Positions 1 to 7,233 of a DNA stretch of 22,098 bases are shown piece by piece; the first letter of the stretch is position 1, and the number at the start of each line of letters is the position of its first letter. A program made the position numbers and the translations under genes. Source of the DNA: an uncultured Candidatus Melainabacteria bacterium (lineage in GTDB: Bacteria > Cyanobacteriota > Vampirovibrionia > Gastranaerophilales > Gastranaerophilaceae); assembly GCA_934717895.1 (NCBI GenBank), contig CAKUZO010000028.1:1-22098 (forward strand), read 5' to 3'. The notes beneath the pieces are model-generated. The model did not search any database and had not been told where the DNA came from. It saw only the letters and a program-made list of their open reading frames with translations.

Positions 1-23
1 GGTAAAGCACCTTCCTTTTATTT

Positions 24-96
24 TGCGCTTGGCGCGATTCGAACGCGCGACCTATCCCTTAAAAGGGGAGTGCTCTACCAGCTGAGCTACAAGCGC
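24..96 (-). tRNA. tRNA-Lys (anticodon UUU)
   Basis: The reverse complement folds as a complete 73-nt cloverleaf. The acceptor stem is GCGCTTG/CAAGCGC (7 bp), the D arm is GCTC/GAGC, the anticodon loop is CTTTTAA with TTT at positions 34-36, and the T arm is GCGCG-TTCGAAT-CGCGC. The discriminator base is A, and CCA is not encoded because AAA follows. The first anticodon-stem pair is C27 opposite U43, a mismatch; the remaining four pairs are good. Lysine identity follows from the UUU anticodon. Confidence 0.97.
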
Positions 97-131
97 AAGT
101 TAAATTTGCTATTTATTTCGCCTGTGGTTTT

Positions 132-160
132 ATCTTAGCAAGAACATTTTTTAATGTCAA
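132..160 (-). promoter_or_regulatory. Sigma-70 promoter of tRNA-Lys
   Basis: On the minus strand there is a perfect -35 TTGACA (155-160), a 17-bp spacer and a -10 TAAGAT (132-137). TGC directly before the -10 gives it an extended -10 as well. The predicted start near 125 leaves a leader of about 28 nt before the tRNA 5' end at 96. Confidence 0.85.
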
Positions 161-200
161 CAGTTTTTTATTATTTTCTTTACAATTTCTATAAAATTTA

Positions 201-222
201 AGCCCGTCTTGCATAACGGGCT
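201..222 (-). terminator. Hairpin terminator after the HTH regulator
   Basis: The inverted repeat AGCCCGT / ACGGGCT has a 7-bp stem and an 8-nt loop. It sits 6 nt beyond the stop codon of the 228-791 gene. The 3' side on the minus strand is only moderately T-rich (TAAATTTTAT), while the plus-strand side has TTTTTA, so it could work in both directions. Confidence 0.6.
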
Positions 223-227
223 TTTTA

Positions 228-791
228 TTACTTCAAATGAATATATTTTTTTGCACAATCAAACATTGCATTTACAAGTGCTGCGTTGGAATATATGTTC
301 ATTCCGTTGGTTTCAAGCACTTGTTTCATGCGCTTTTCCCACATTGAATAAATGTCATCTTTATTCAAATCCAAAACTTGCGCAATCATTGTCAATTCTT
401 TAAAATCTATCGGAATTGGCAGTGAACCCCTCAAAATATCAACAATATCAAGACGTTTTTTGCGTGGGAATGATTTTAAGAAATTCACGACAGTCATGCC
501 TTTTTCTTTCATCACACTTTTGAAAAATTCAACAGAATCATCAATCAAAATCGGTTCTTGCGGAATTTTATACTCTTCAAATTCTTCGGGTTCAATTTCC
601 ATGACTGTTGCAATTCTCTCTAATGTTGTAGCCCTCGTCGAAAACGGAATAGAATTGTCTATAAGGTTATACACGTAAGACAATGTAACCCCAATCATTT
701 CGGCAAAATCTTTTTTGTGCAAAGAGTTTTTATCTAAAAACTTTGCAACTTTTTCTGAACTCTTTTCTTGTACAATTTGTTTATTTTTCAT
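228..791 (-). CDS. Double helix-turn-helix (XRE/Cro-like) regulator
   Basis: This is a 187-aa soluble protein with no signal peptide. Residues about 13-72 read as a Cro/CI-type helix-turn-helix: a helix around KKDFAEMIG, then VTLSYVYNLIDN as recognition helix, then LERIATVMEIEPEEF. Residues about 87-150 repeat the same layout more loosely (VVNFLKSFPRKKRLDIVDIL, then FKELTMIAQVLDLNKDDIYSM), so the protein seems to carry two tandem DNA-binding folds. The start ATG at 791 has a GAGGA Shine-Dalgarno about 8 nt upstream. It is divergent from pth, across a 127-bp spacer. The target is unknown; it could regulate itself or the flanking genes. The XRE-like call for the first domain is fairly safe. The second domain is inferred from pattern only. 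Confidence 0.8.
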   Translation of the reverse strand: MKNKQIVQEKSSEKVAKFLDKNSLHKKDFAEMIGVTLSYVYNLIDNSIPFSTRATTLERIATVMEIEPEEFEEYKIPQEPILIDDSVEFFKSVMKEKGMTVVNFLKSFPRKKRLDIVDILRGSLPIPIDFKELTMIAQVLDLNKDDIYSMWEKRMKQVLETNGMNIYSNAALVNAMFDCAKKYIHLK

Positions 792-918
792 AATTTAATC
801 CTCATCTTTGGCATTTTCAAAATAAATGTTTTTTATCAATTTGTTAAGCGAAAGCATGGTAAACAGGTGTGGTAATATTTATTTACGTTAAAATAATAAA
901 TATAAAGGACAAAAGAAT

Positions 919-1464
919 ATGAAATTAATTGTAGGACTGGGAAATATTGGCGAAAAATACTGCTTTACACGACATAATGCAGGTTTTATGGTGTTGGACA
1001 AGTTAGCACTTGATAAAGGCTTTTCGTTTAGAGAAGAGAGCAAATTGAAATGTTTTCTTGCAAAATCAGGTGACATAATCTATATAAAGCCGACGACTTT
1101 TATGAATTTGTCGGGCGAGGCTGTCAGAGCGGTAATGGATTATTACAAGATTGATGTGAAAGATTTGTTAATCGTTTACGATGATATCGCGCTTGATTTG
1201 GGAAGAATGCGATTTAGAGCAAACGGTTCTGACGGCGGGCACAATGGGATTAAATCTATTATTAAACATGTCGGAACAAAAGAATTTGACAGGCTAAAAA
1301 TCGGTATAGGTCCACAGCCTAATATTCCGTCAGAAAACTATGTTCTTCAAAATTTCCCAAAAGAGCAACTGGAAGAATTAAAAGAGGTTTTAAAAAGGGC
1401 TGACGAAGCGATTGAATTTTATCTTGAAAATGGAATTCAAAAGGCGCAAAACAAATTTAATTAG
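919..1464 (+). CDS. pth: Peptidyl-tRNA hydrolase
   Basis: Pth cleaves the ester bond of peptidyl-tRNAs released from stalled ribosomes and so recycles tRNA in the cytoplasm. The 181-aa length fits the family (about 180-195). The expected residues are present: KLIVGLGN with N9, TRHNAGF with the catalytic H19, FMNLSGEAV with N63, VYDDI with D88, and SDGGHNGIKSI with N109. The usual GNPG turn reads GNIG here, a mild deviation. The ATG has an AAAGGA site about 9 nt upstream. It is followed after 70 nt by the TPR gene on the same strand. No convincing terminator was seen between them, so they may be co-transcribed. Confidence 0.97.
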   Translation: MKLIVGLGNIGEKYCFTRHNAGFMVLDKLALDKGFSFREESKLKCFLAKSGDIIYIKPTTFMNLSGEAVRAVMDYYKIDVKDLLIVYDDIALDLGRMRFRANGSDGGHNGIKSIIKHVGTKEFDRLKIGIGPQPNIPSENYVLQNFPKEQLEELKEVLKRADEAIEFYLENGIQKAQNKFN

Positions 1465-1534
1465 CCCAGATGATTATTGATATTCCCATTTTTTATATAT
1501 AATTAAGGAAAGGCAGAAAATTAAGGAGTTCCAA

Positions 1535-2941
1535 ATGAGTTTACAATTGGCAGAACAATATGAAGAAAACGAACAATATACACAGGCTTATGAAGAGTAC
1601 AAAAAACTTCATGAACGCAACCCGAAAGATTTGAGTATTTTGGAGCGTTTGGGACACCTTTCAATGCTTTTGGATAACAAGGAAGAAGCTGCTGAATATT
1701 ACACAAAAATTTTGGAATCTGATGCGACAAATGTGCTTGCATACGAGCAGTTGATGGATATTTATGTTACAACTGACAGATATAAATATTACGTGTACAG
1801 GGGCAATATGCATTCTGTTGAACACCAACTTGAACATGCCATAAATGACTACAAAAAGGCTGTAAATTGCGCTCAGGACGACAACAGTATGCTTTCTGCA
1901 AGGTTTGTGCTCGGAACGCTTTATGAACAAACAGGCAACAATGTTAAAGCAATTGACGAATATTTAAAAGTTATAGACCACGAAGGTACGCACGAAGATG
2001 TTTATGTAAGACTTGCAAATTTGTATTTGAAAGAAGATGCAATGCCAAGTGCGATTGAAGTTCTTGATAGAGCGAGAAAATCAGGTTTTGACACAACAAA
2101 TGTTCGTGAAATGTTATCAGATTTATTGTTGAAAAACGGGAATCCTGAAAAAGCAATTGAAACCACATCAGATGAATTGACAAAGGTTAAATGCCTTTTG
2201 GATATGGGTAAAAAGTCTGATGCGATTGAAAAACTTGAACAAATGGAAGACCAGTATGGGCATATTGCACAATTCCATTCATTGAAAGCACAGTATTACT
2301 ATATGAATGGCGAGTATGACAAAGCACTTGAATGCGTAAACAAATTTGATGAGTTGGAGAAAAATTCTCCGTTGACGTATCAAATGCGTGCACTTATTTT
2401 TGAAGAGAAAAATGACGATTACAACGCGCATATCAACTGGGGTAAATACAATATTGTTCGAGGGAATAAGGATATTGCAATTAATGAGTATTTGAACGCT
2501 TATCAATTAAAAAATGATGATTTGGAATTGTTAAATACACTTGCGATGCTTTTGGAAGAGTCGAATGACAAAAATCACGCGATGGAGTTTTATGAAAGAA
2601 TTGCAAAATTGGACGAAACCGACAAAAAATCTTTGGAAAAATTGGCAGAATTCAGAGAAAATATTGGTGATTACAGAATGCAGGCTGAATATTTGTTAAA
2701 ACTTTATCACTTAGATAAACGTAATGCGTTGACTGTTAAGAAGCTTGGCGAAGCTTATGACAAGTTGAGAAACAAACCGGCTGCAATTGAGTGCTATGAA
2801 AAATTCTTGGAAATCGGCAAAGGCAGTCCTGAATATTCAAAAATTCAACATAAATTAGAAAAATTGAAAAATTCTGATGTTCAAGAGGACGAAGGATTTT
2901 TGGATAAGTTTATTAATTGGTTTAATCGAGGTAAAATGTAA
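1535..2941 (+). CDS. Tetratricopeptide-repeat protein
   Basis: This 468-aa protein is built almost entirely of helical TPR-like units. Clear ones lie at about residues 2-31 (LAEQYEENEQYTQAYEEYKK), 34-65, 80-115, 120-152 (LGTLYEQTGNNVKAIDEYLK), 155-185, 245-275 (YYYMNGEYDKALECVNKFDE) and 415-450 (LGEAYDKLRNKPAAIECYEK). There is no signal peptide or membrane helix. The last residues (GFLDKFINWFNRGKM) could form an amphipathic helix that touches membrane. The Shine-Dalgarno AAGGAG at 1523-1528 fixes the start. TPR scaffolds bind other proteins. The next gene is a MATE exporter and the one after is a pseudopilin, so a role in envelope or pilus assembly is possible, but this is only context. The specific function is unknown. 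Confidence 0.9.
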   Translation: MSLQLAEQYEENEQYTQAYEEYKKLHERNPKDLSILERLGHLSMLLDNKEEAAEYYTKILESDATNVLAYEQLMDIYVTTDRYKYYVYRGNMHSVEHQLEHAINDYKKAVNCAQDDNSMLSARFVLGTLYEQTGNNVKAIDEYLKVIDHEGTHEDVYVRLANLYLKEDAMPSAIEVLDRARKSGFDTTNVREMLSDLLLKNGNPEKAIETTSDELTKVKCLLDMGKKSDAIEKLEQMEDQYGHIAQFHSLKAQYYYMNGEYDKALECVNKFDELEKNSPLTYQMRALIFEEKNDDYNAHINWGKYNIVRGNKDIAINEYLNAYQLKNDDLELLNTLAMLLEESNDKNHAMEFYERIAKLDETDKKSLEKLAEFRENIGDYRMQAEYLLKLYHLDKRNALTVKKLGEAYDKLRNKPAAIECYEKFLEIGKGSPEYSKIQHKLEKLKNSDVQEDEGFLDKFINWFNRGKM

Positions 2942-2985
2942 TTATCTTAGAAAGTTTTATTGTCCTTTGCTATAAAATTTGTTTG

Positions 2986-2994
2986 TGATACAAT
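2986..2994 (+). promoter_or_regulatory. Extended -10 promoter of the MATE gene (leaderless start)
   Basis: TGA followed by TACAAT (2989-2994) forms an extended -10 box. TTTGCT at 2966-2971 is a weak -35 with a 17-bp spacer. Transcription would begin near 3001-3003, at the ATG itself, and there is no Shine-Dalgarno before that ATG. Confidence 0.6.
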
Positions 2995-3002
2995 TTTTTC
3001 GT

Positions 3003-4325
3003 ATGAGTACACAATTCAGATATTATGCAAAAGAACTTTTAACCATTGCCCTACCGATTATATTAGGAAACCTTGGGTTTATCCTGATAGGTGCCGGTGA
3101 TGTATTGATAGCCGGACGTCATTCGACAGACACGCTTGCTGCAATCAGTATTGCAACAGCAATTACAAACTGTATTCAAACATTTGGTATCGGTTTGATT
3201 TCGAGTGTTTCTCCTCTTCTTTCAAATTTTAGGGGTGAGAAAAAATCTGCTAAAAAATATTTTTATCCGACGATCAGGTTTGCGATGTTTTTAGCCGTAA
3301 TTGTTATGTTTGCTGTTTTGGCATTTATTCCGGTAATTGATTATTTGAAATTTGACCCAAAACTTGTACCTATGATTAAGCAATATATGTTCGTGACTGC
3401 GTTTGCGACATTTGGAGCATATTTACACGCTGCTTTGAAGGAATTTTTGCAGGCTTTTGAAGTCGTAATGTTTCCAAATTTAGTTACGGCAATTGCGGTA
3501 TTTTTAAATATTGCGGTTAATGTTCTTTTGGTATTTGGTTGGGGGATAATTCCTTCACTGGGAGCCTTAGGGCTTGCCATTGCAAGTTTTATTGTAAGAT
3601 ATTTTATGGGCTTTGCGTTGTTGATTTATTGTTTCAGAATGATGAATTTCAACGACTATAAAGACTTTGAATATTATAAAAATTTGATAAAAATCGGAAT
3701 TCCTATATCTTGTGCAATTCTGGTAGAATTTATTGCTTTCAACAGTATCGCAATAATTATGGGAAGAGTTTCAGGCGTTTATGCAGCGGCTCAAAACCTT
3801 GTTTGTACCTTGACAACAATCTCATTTATGGTTCCGTTTGCGGTGTCTAATGCGATTGCCGTTAAGGTTGGATTTGCCAACGGTGCCGGAAATGTCAAAG
3901 ATTTGAAACGTTATTCGTTTGTCGGTACAGTTATTTGTGTCGGATTTATGATGTGCAGTGCTTGCGTATTTGCAACATTCCCGCATTTTCTTGTCGGGTT
4001 GTTCACATCTGACAGCACGCTTGTTAAAATTTCGGTTCCAATTTTGTATGTGCTTGCGGTGTTTCAAGTTTTCGACGGTTTGCAAGTTGCACTATCAGGC
4101 ATTTTCAAGGGCATGAAAAAAACAGGTGTTGTACTTGTTGCAAACTTTATAGCATATTGGCTTGTATCAATCCCACTCGGATATACTTTGGCGTTTAAAT
4201 ACAATTTGAATATTCGAGGTTTCTGGTACGGATTAGCTTCGGCAGCAATATTGCTTTGTGCGATTATGTCAACAATGCTTTTCAAAAACATCAAAAAGCT
4301 AACTAATTTAGATAAAGCAAAATAA
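3003..4325 (+). CDS. MATE-family multidrug/toxin exporter
   Basis: This is a 440-aa inner-membrane protein with about 12 hydrophobic helices and the MATE layout of two similar halves. The N-terminus (ELLTIALPIILGNLGFILIGAGD) carries the family-typical first helix that ends in an acidic residue. MATE proteins export drugs or metabolites against Na+ or H+ entry; the substrate cannot be read here. An alternative TTG at 2979 would add eight residues, but it lies upstream of the predicted transcription start and has no ribosome site, so ATG 3003 is preferred. The gene ends 13 nt before the ATG of the broken pseudopilin leader, with a strong AGGAGGT between them, so the two were probably co-transcribed. 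Confidence 0.9.
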   Translation: MSTQFRYYAKELLTIALPIILGNLGFILIGAGDVLIAGRHSTDTLAAISIATAITNCIQTFGIGLISSVSPLLSNFRGEKKSAKKYFYPTIRFAMFLAVIVMFAVLAFIPVIDYLKFDPKLVPMIKQYMFVTAFATFGAYLHAALKEFLQAFEVVMFPNLVTAIAVFLNIAVNVLLVFGWGIIPSLGALGLAIASFIVRYFMGFALLIYCFRMMNFNDYKDFEYYKNLIKIGIPISCAILVEFIAFNSIAIIMGRVSGVYAAAQNLVCTLTTISFMVPFAVSNAIAVKVGFANGAGNVKDLKRYSFVGTVICVGFMMCSACVFATFPHFLVGLFTSDSTLVKISVPILYVLAVFQVFDGLQVALSGIFKGMKKTGVVLVANFIAYWLVSIPLGYTLAFKYNLNIRGFWYGLASAAILLCAIMSTMLFKNIKKLTNLDKAK

Positions 4326-4363
4326 TAGGAGGTACAAAATGATTAAGAATATTTCCATGATTG

Positions 4364-4373
4364 CCCCCCCCCC
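4364..4373 (+). repeat. Poly-C tract (C10)
   Basis: Ten consecutive C in a low-GC genome, 26 nt inside the open frame that starts at 4339. Its length decides which downstream frame is read: C8 or C11 is open, while C9, C10 and C12 stop early. Such tracts are slippage-prone in replication and also in sequencing. Confidence 0.9.
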
Positions 4374-4419
4374 GAAGACGGTTTAAATGCGAAATCGGGA
4401 GCAGAAAAAATAAAAGTCG

Positions 4420-4451
4420 CTAAGACGCTAAGACGTAAAGACGATAAGTCC
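4420..4451 (+). repeat. Imperfect 8-bp tandem repeat, four units
   Basis: CTAAGACG occurs at 4420-4427 and 4428-4435, then TAAAGACG at 4436-4443, then a decayed ATAAGTCC at 4444-4451. The unit length is not a multiple of three, so a copy change would shift the frame. Confidence 0.8.
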
Positions 4452-4472
4452 GAAACAGAAATAGTTGCTATC

Positions 4473-4511
4473 AGTCGTCATTCTGAGGTTCGCCTGAACC
4501 GAAAGAATCCA
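4473..4511 (+). repeat. Palindromic repeat element (GTCATTCTGAGG-type)
   Basis: Nested arms ATTCT/AGAAT (4480-4484, 4504-4508) and GGTTC/GAACC (4487-4491, 4496-4500) surround the loop GCCT. From memory, variants of the motif GTCATTCTGAG...GAAAGAATCC are dispersed in many bacterial genomes. Only one copy is visible in this window. Confidence 0.65.
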
Positions 4512-4533
4512 GCTTATTGCAATACAAAGCAGC

Positions 4534-4550
4534 TGCAAAGCATCTTTGCA
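4534..4550 (+). repeat. Perfect inverted repeat TGCAAAG/CTTTGCA
   Basis: Seven-bp arms with a 3-nt loop (CAT), within the leader mosaic. Confidence 0.75.
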
Positions 4551-4580
4551 TCTAAGTCAGTTTCTCACAAGACTAATGTT

Positions 4581-4600
4581 GGCGGGGTAGGTACCCCGCC
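4581..4600 (+). repeat. GC-rich palindrome GGCGGGGTA/TACCCCGCC
   Basis: Nine-bp perfect arms separated by GG. It is one of the most GC-rich stretches in the window, again inside the leader mosaic, and resembles a short dispersed palindromic element. Confidence 0.8.
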
Positions 4601-4634
4601 CTACGTTGCTATGAACAATTTAACCGAAATGGTC

Positions 4635-4676
4635 TTTTCACGTTTCACTTTTCACGTTTCACTTCTCACGTTTCAC
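4635..4676 (+). repeat. 14-bp tandem repeat, three units
   Basis: TTTTCACGTTTCAC is repeated exactly at 4635-4648 and 4649-4662, with a one-base variant (TTCTCACGTTTCAC) at 4663-4676. Losing one unit changes the frame by +1 (mod 3) and joins the open leader frame to the pseudopilin frame through PKVAFTLTEV. Confidence 0.92.
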
Positions 4677-4696
4677 TTCCAAAAGTCGCATTTACA

Positions 4697-5434
4697 TTGA
4701 CCGAAGTTCTCATTACCCTCGGCATCATCGGAGTCGTTGCTGCACTTACTCTTCCAACAGTTATCAACAAAGCACAAAGTATGATTTTGAAAAATCAGTT
4801 CAAAAAAGCGTATTCTACATTTTACAATGCGATGAAACTTGTTCAAGTTCAAAACGGCTCGCCAATGGCGTGTTGGTATTGGGATAACAGTAGTCCTTAT
4901 AAGTCACTTTCGGTTAAGTGTTCAGAAAAAAACCAATATAATGAATGCATAAAATGGACGACGGAAAATGGTTCTTCTTTACCCAGTGATTTTAACGGGA
5001 ATTTTTCAGAATGTAAAAAATTTTCCGAGGATTTAATAAAAACAATGAAAGTTGTAAAATTTTGTGAAAAAGATGCGTTAAAAAACGGCTGTTTAACAGA
5101 GTCATATCGTGGTGCAGATAAAGCAAACAGCGAACGAGATCCAAGTAAAGAACAAGATCCAAATCAACTGTTTAATGACTCCGCTATTAAGAAAAACTAT
5201 CCGGCATTTATAACTTCTGACGGAACTCTTTATATCCGCTATGGAGCTATGGCTGGAGCTCCTATTTTTACTGTTGATGTAAACGGACATAAAGGACCAA
5301 ACAAGTGGGGTTATGACATCTTTTCATTTCGCATAATCGGAAATTCGCGAGATGGAATGACAACTTTACTTGGAACTTGGTATGCAGTTGAACCTCATGG
5401 GAAATCTTTTGCTCAAATGTTGCAAAGTTTTTAA
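4697..5434 (+). CDS. Type IV pilin-like / T2SS pseudopilin, start uncertain
   Basis: The class III prepilin signature lies across the apparent start: codons from 4688 read A-F-T-L-T-E-V-L, with A at -1, F at +1 and the conserved E at +5, then a hydrophobic helix (ITLGIIGVVAALTLPTVI). The body is a Cys-containing globular domain ending in VDVNGHKGPNKWGYDIFSF, as I remember from many Gastranaerophilales pseudopilins. The only in-frame start is TTG 4697, which lies inside the mature helix (residue 3). It would give no leader for prepilin peptidase, and it has no ribosome site. Upstream this frame is open only back to 4577. The 245-aa body looks intact, so it is either silenced by the leader frameshift or recently dead. 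In a working form it would be a minor pilin or secretion pseudopilin in the inner membrane. Confidence 0.75.
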   Translation: MTEVLITLGIIGVVAALTLPTVINKAQSMILKNQFKKAYSTFYNAMKLVQVQNGSPMACWYWDNSSPYKSLSVKCSEKNQYNECIKWTTENGSSLPSDFNGNFSECKKFSEDLIKTMKVVKFCEKDALKNGCLTESYRGADKANSERDPSKEQDPNQLFNDSAIKKNYPAFITSDGTLYIRYGAMAGAPIFTVDVNGHKGPNKWGYDIFSFRIIGNSRDGMTTLLGTWYAVEPHGKSFAQMLQSF

Positions 5435-5502
5435 TTTTCCAAAGCTTCTGGCACACTTTAACACTTAACTTGTTTGCAAAACTGTTAAAAATAATATATT
5501 TA

Positions 5503-5511
5503 TGCTACTAT
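5503..5511 (+). promoter_or_regulatory. Extended -10 promoter of ndk
   Basis: TGC followed by TACTAT (5506-5511). A weak -35 (TGTTAA, 5483-5488) lies 17 bp upstream. The start near 5518 leaves a short leader carrying GGAGGA. Confidence 0.55.
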
Positions 5512-5533
5512 ATATGTACGAATTGGAGGAATT

Positions 5534-6004
5534 ATGCATAAAGAAGAAAGAACATTTGTTGCAATCAAGCCTGACGGAGTAAAAAGAGGTTTTGTCGGTG
5601 AAATTATCAGCCGTTTTGAAAAAAAAGGTTACAAACTAATCGGTATGAAATTATTGCAAGTAACCGAAGAAATTGCTGCAAAACATTATGCAGAACATAT
5701 TGGAAAACCTTTTTATCCTGATTTAGTAAAATATATTACAAGTGGGCCGATTGTGGCAATGGTATTCCAAGGCTACCAAGCTGTTCAAGGAATTCGTCAC
5801 GTATTGGGTGCAACTGATCCTTGCGAGGCTGATGTTGGATCAATCAGAGCGGACTATGCTCAATTGAAAGCTTATAACACTGTTCATGGTTCAGACAGCT
5901 TAGAAAGTGCTGAAAGAGAAATCAATATCTACTTCAAGCCGGAAGAGCTATGTGCTAACTACAAAAACATGATGGAACTTATTACTGAAAGCGTTGCAGG
6001 CTAA
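5534..6004 (+). CDS. ndk: Nucleoside diphosphate kinase
   Basis: Ndk moves the gamma phosphate of ATP to other NDPs through a phospho-histidine and so balances cytoplasmic NTP and dNTP pools. Family marks are FVAIKPDGVKRGFVGEII near the N-terminus (K12 binds phosphate), DPCEADVGSIRADYA, and the active-site loop NTVHGSDS with H118 as the phosphorylated histidine. Length 156 aa is slightly above the common 135-150. The start is set by GGAGGA at 5525-5530, 3 nt before ATG. It has its own extended -10 promoter. The tgt gene follows after 38 nt on the same strand. Confidence 0.97.
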   Translation: MHKEERTFVAIKPDGVKRGFVGEIISRFEKKGYKLIGMKLLQVTEEIAAKHYAEHIGKPFYPDLVKYITSGPIVAMVFQGYQAVQGIRHVLGATDPCEADVGSIRADYAQLKAYNTVHGSDSLESAEREINIYFKPEELCANYKNMMELITESVAG

Positions 6005-6018
6005 CTGTTTTAGCCAGC
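5996..6018 (+). other. Hairpin across the ndk stop codon
   Basis: GGCTAA (5999-6004, containing the TAA stop) pairs with TTAGCC (6010-6015) across the loop CTGTT. GC/GC extends the stem beyond an A-A mismatch. No T-run follows, so this is not a standard terminator. It may protect the message end or limit read-through into tgt. Confidence 0.5.
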
Positions 6019-6033
6019 GTAAGCTTAATATAA

Positions 6034-7161
<1,128 letters not shown>

Positions 7162-7208
7162 TGCCTTTCAAAAAATTGCTGAAAAGTAGATGTTATTCTA
7201 TAAATTTT

Positions 7209-7233
7209 AAAGCTTTACGCCGTAAAAAGCTTT
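7209..7233. terminator. Probable bidirectional terminator between tgt and pdxA
   Basis: AAAGCTTT (7209-7216) pairs with AAAGCTTT (7226-7233), with a further AC/GT pair, a 2-nt bulge and a GCC loop. T-rich or AT-rich stretches flank both sides. It lies between two convergent genes and its end touches the pdxA stop codon (7234-7236). Confidence 0.5.

Larger units (their letters stand above)
4339..4700 (+). pseudogene. Frame-broken long leader of the pseudopilin, mosaic of repeats
   Basis: AGGAGGT at 4327-4333, the best Shine-Dalgarno in the window, sits 5 nt before ATG 4339. As written, the frame ends at TAA 4384-4386 after 15 residues, just past a C10 tract. If that tract were C8 or C11, the frame would run open to TGA 4698-4700, about 120 residues. 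It would then need one further shift to enter the pseudopilin frame (TTG at 4697). The C9/C12 phase stops at TAA 4421. The stretch holds an 8-bp tandem repeat, three palindromes and a 14-bp tandem repeat, and reads as more GC-rich than its neighbours. It was probably once the N-terminal leader of the pseudopilin. Whether it is dead, phase-variable or an assembly error cannot be settled here. Confidence 0.6.

Noticed and set aside
792..918. Promoter boxes in the HTH/pth divergent spacer
   Set aside because: TGG-TAATAT at 870-878 and TAAAAT at 889-894 are possible -10 boxes for pth, but neither has a -35 and I cannot choose between them.
2979..3002. TTG-started extension of the MATE gene
   Set aside because: It lies upstream of the predicted transcription start, has no ribosome site, and adds residues not expected for the family.
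4635..4676. CRISPR array suspected from regular repeats
   Set aside because: The units are contiguous 14-mers with no spacers, and no cas genes are nearby.
4374..4700. Insertion sequence or MITE in the leader region
   Set aside because: No transposase, no long terminal inverted repeats and no clear target-site duplication; only short unrelated repeats.
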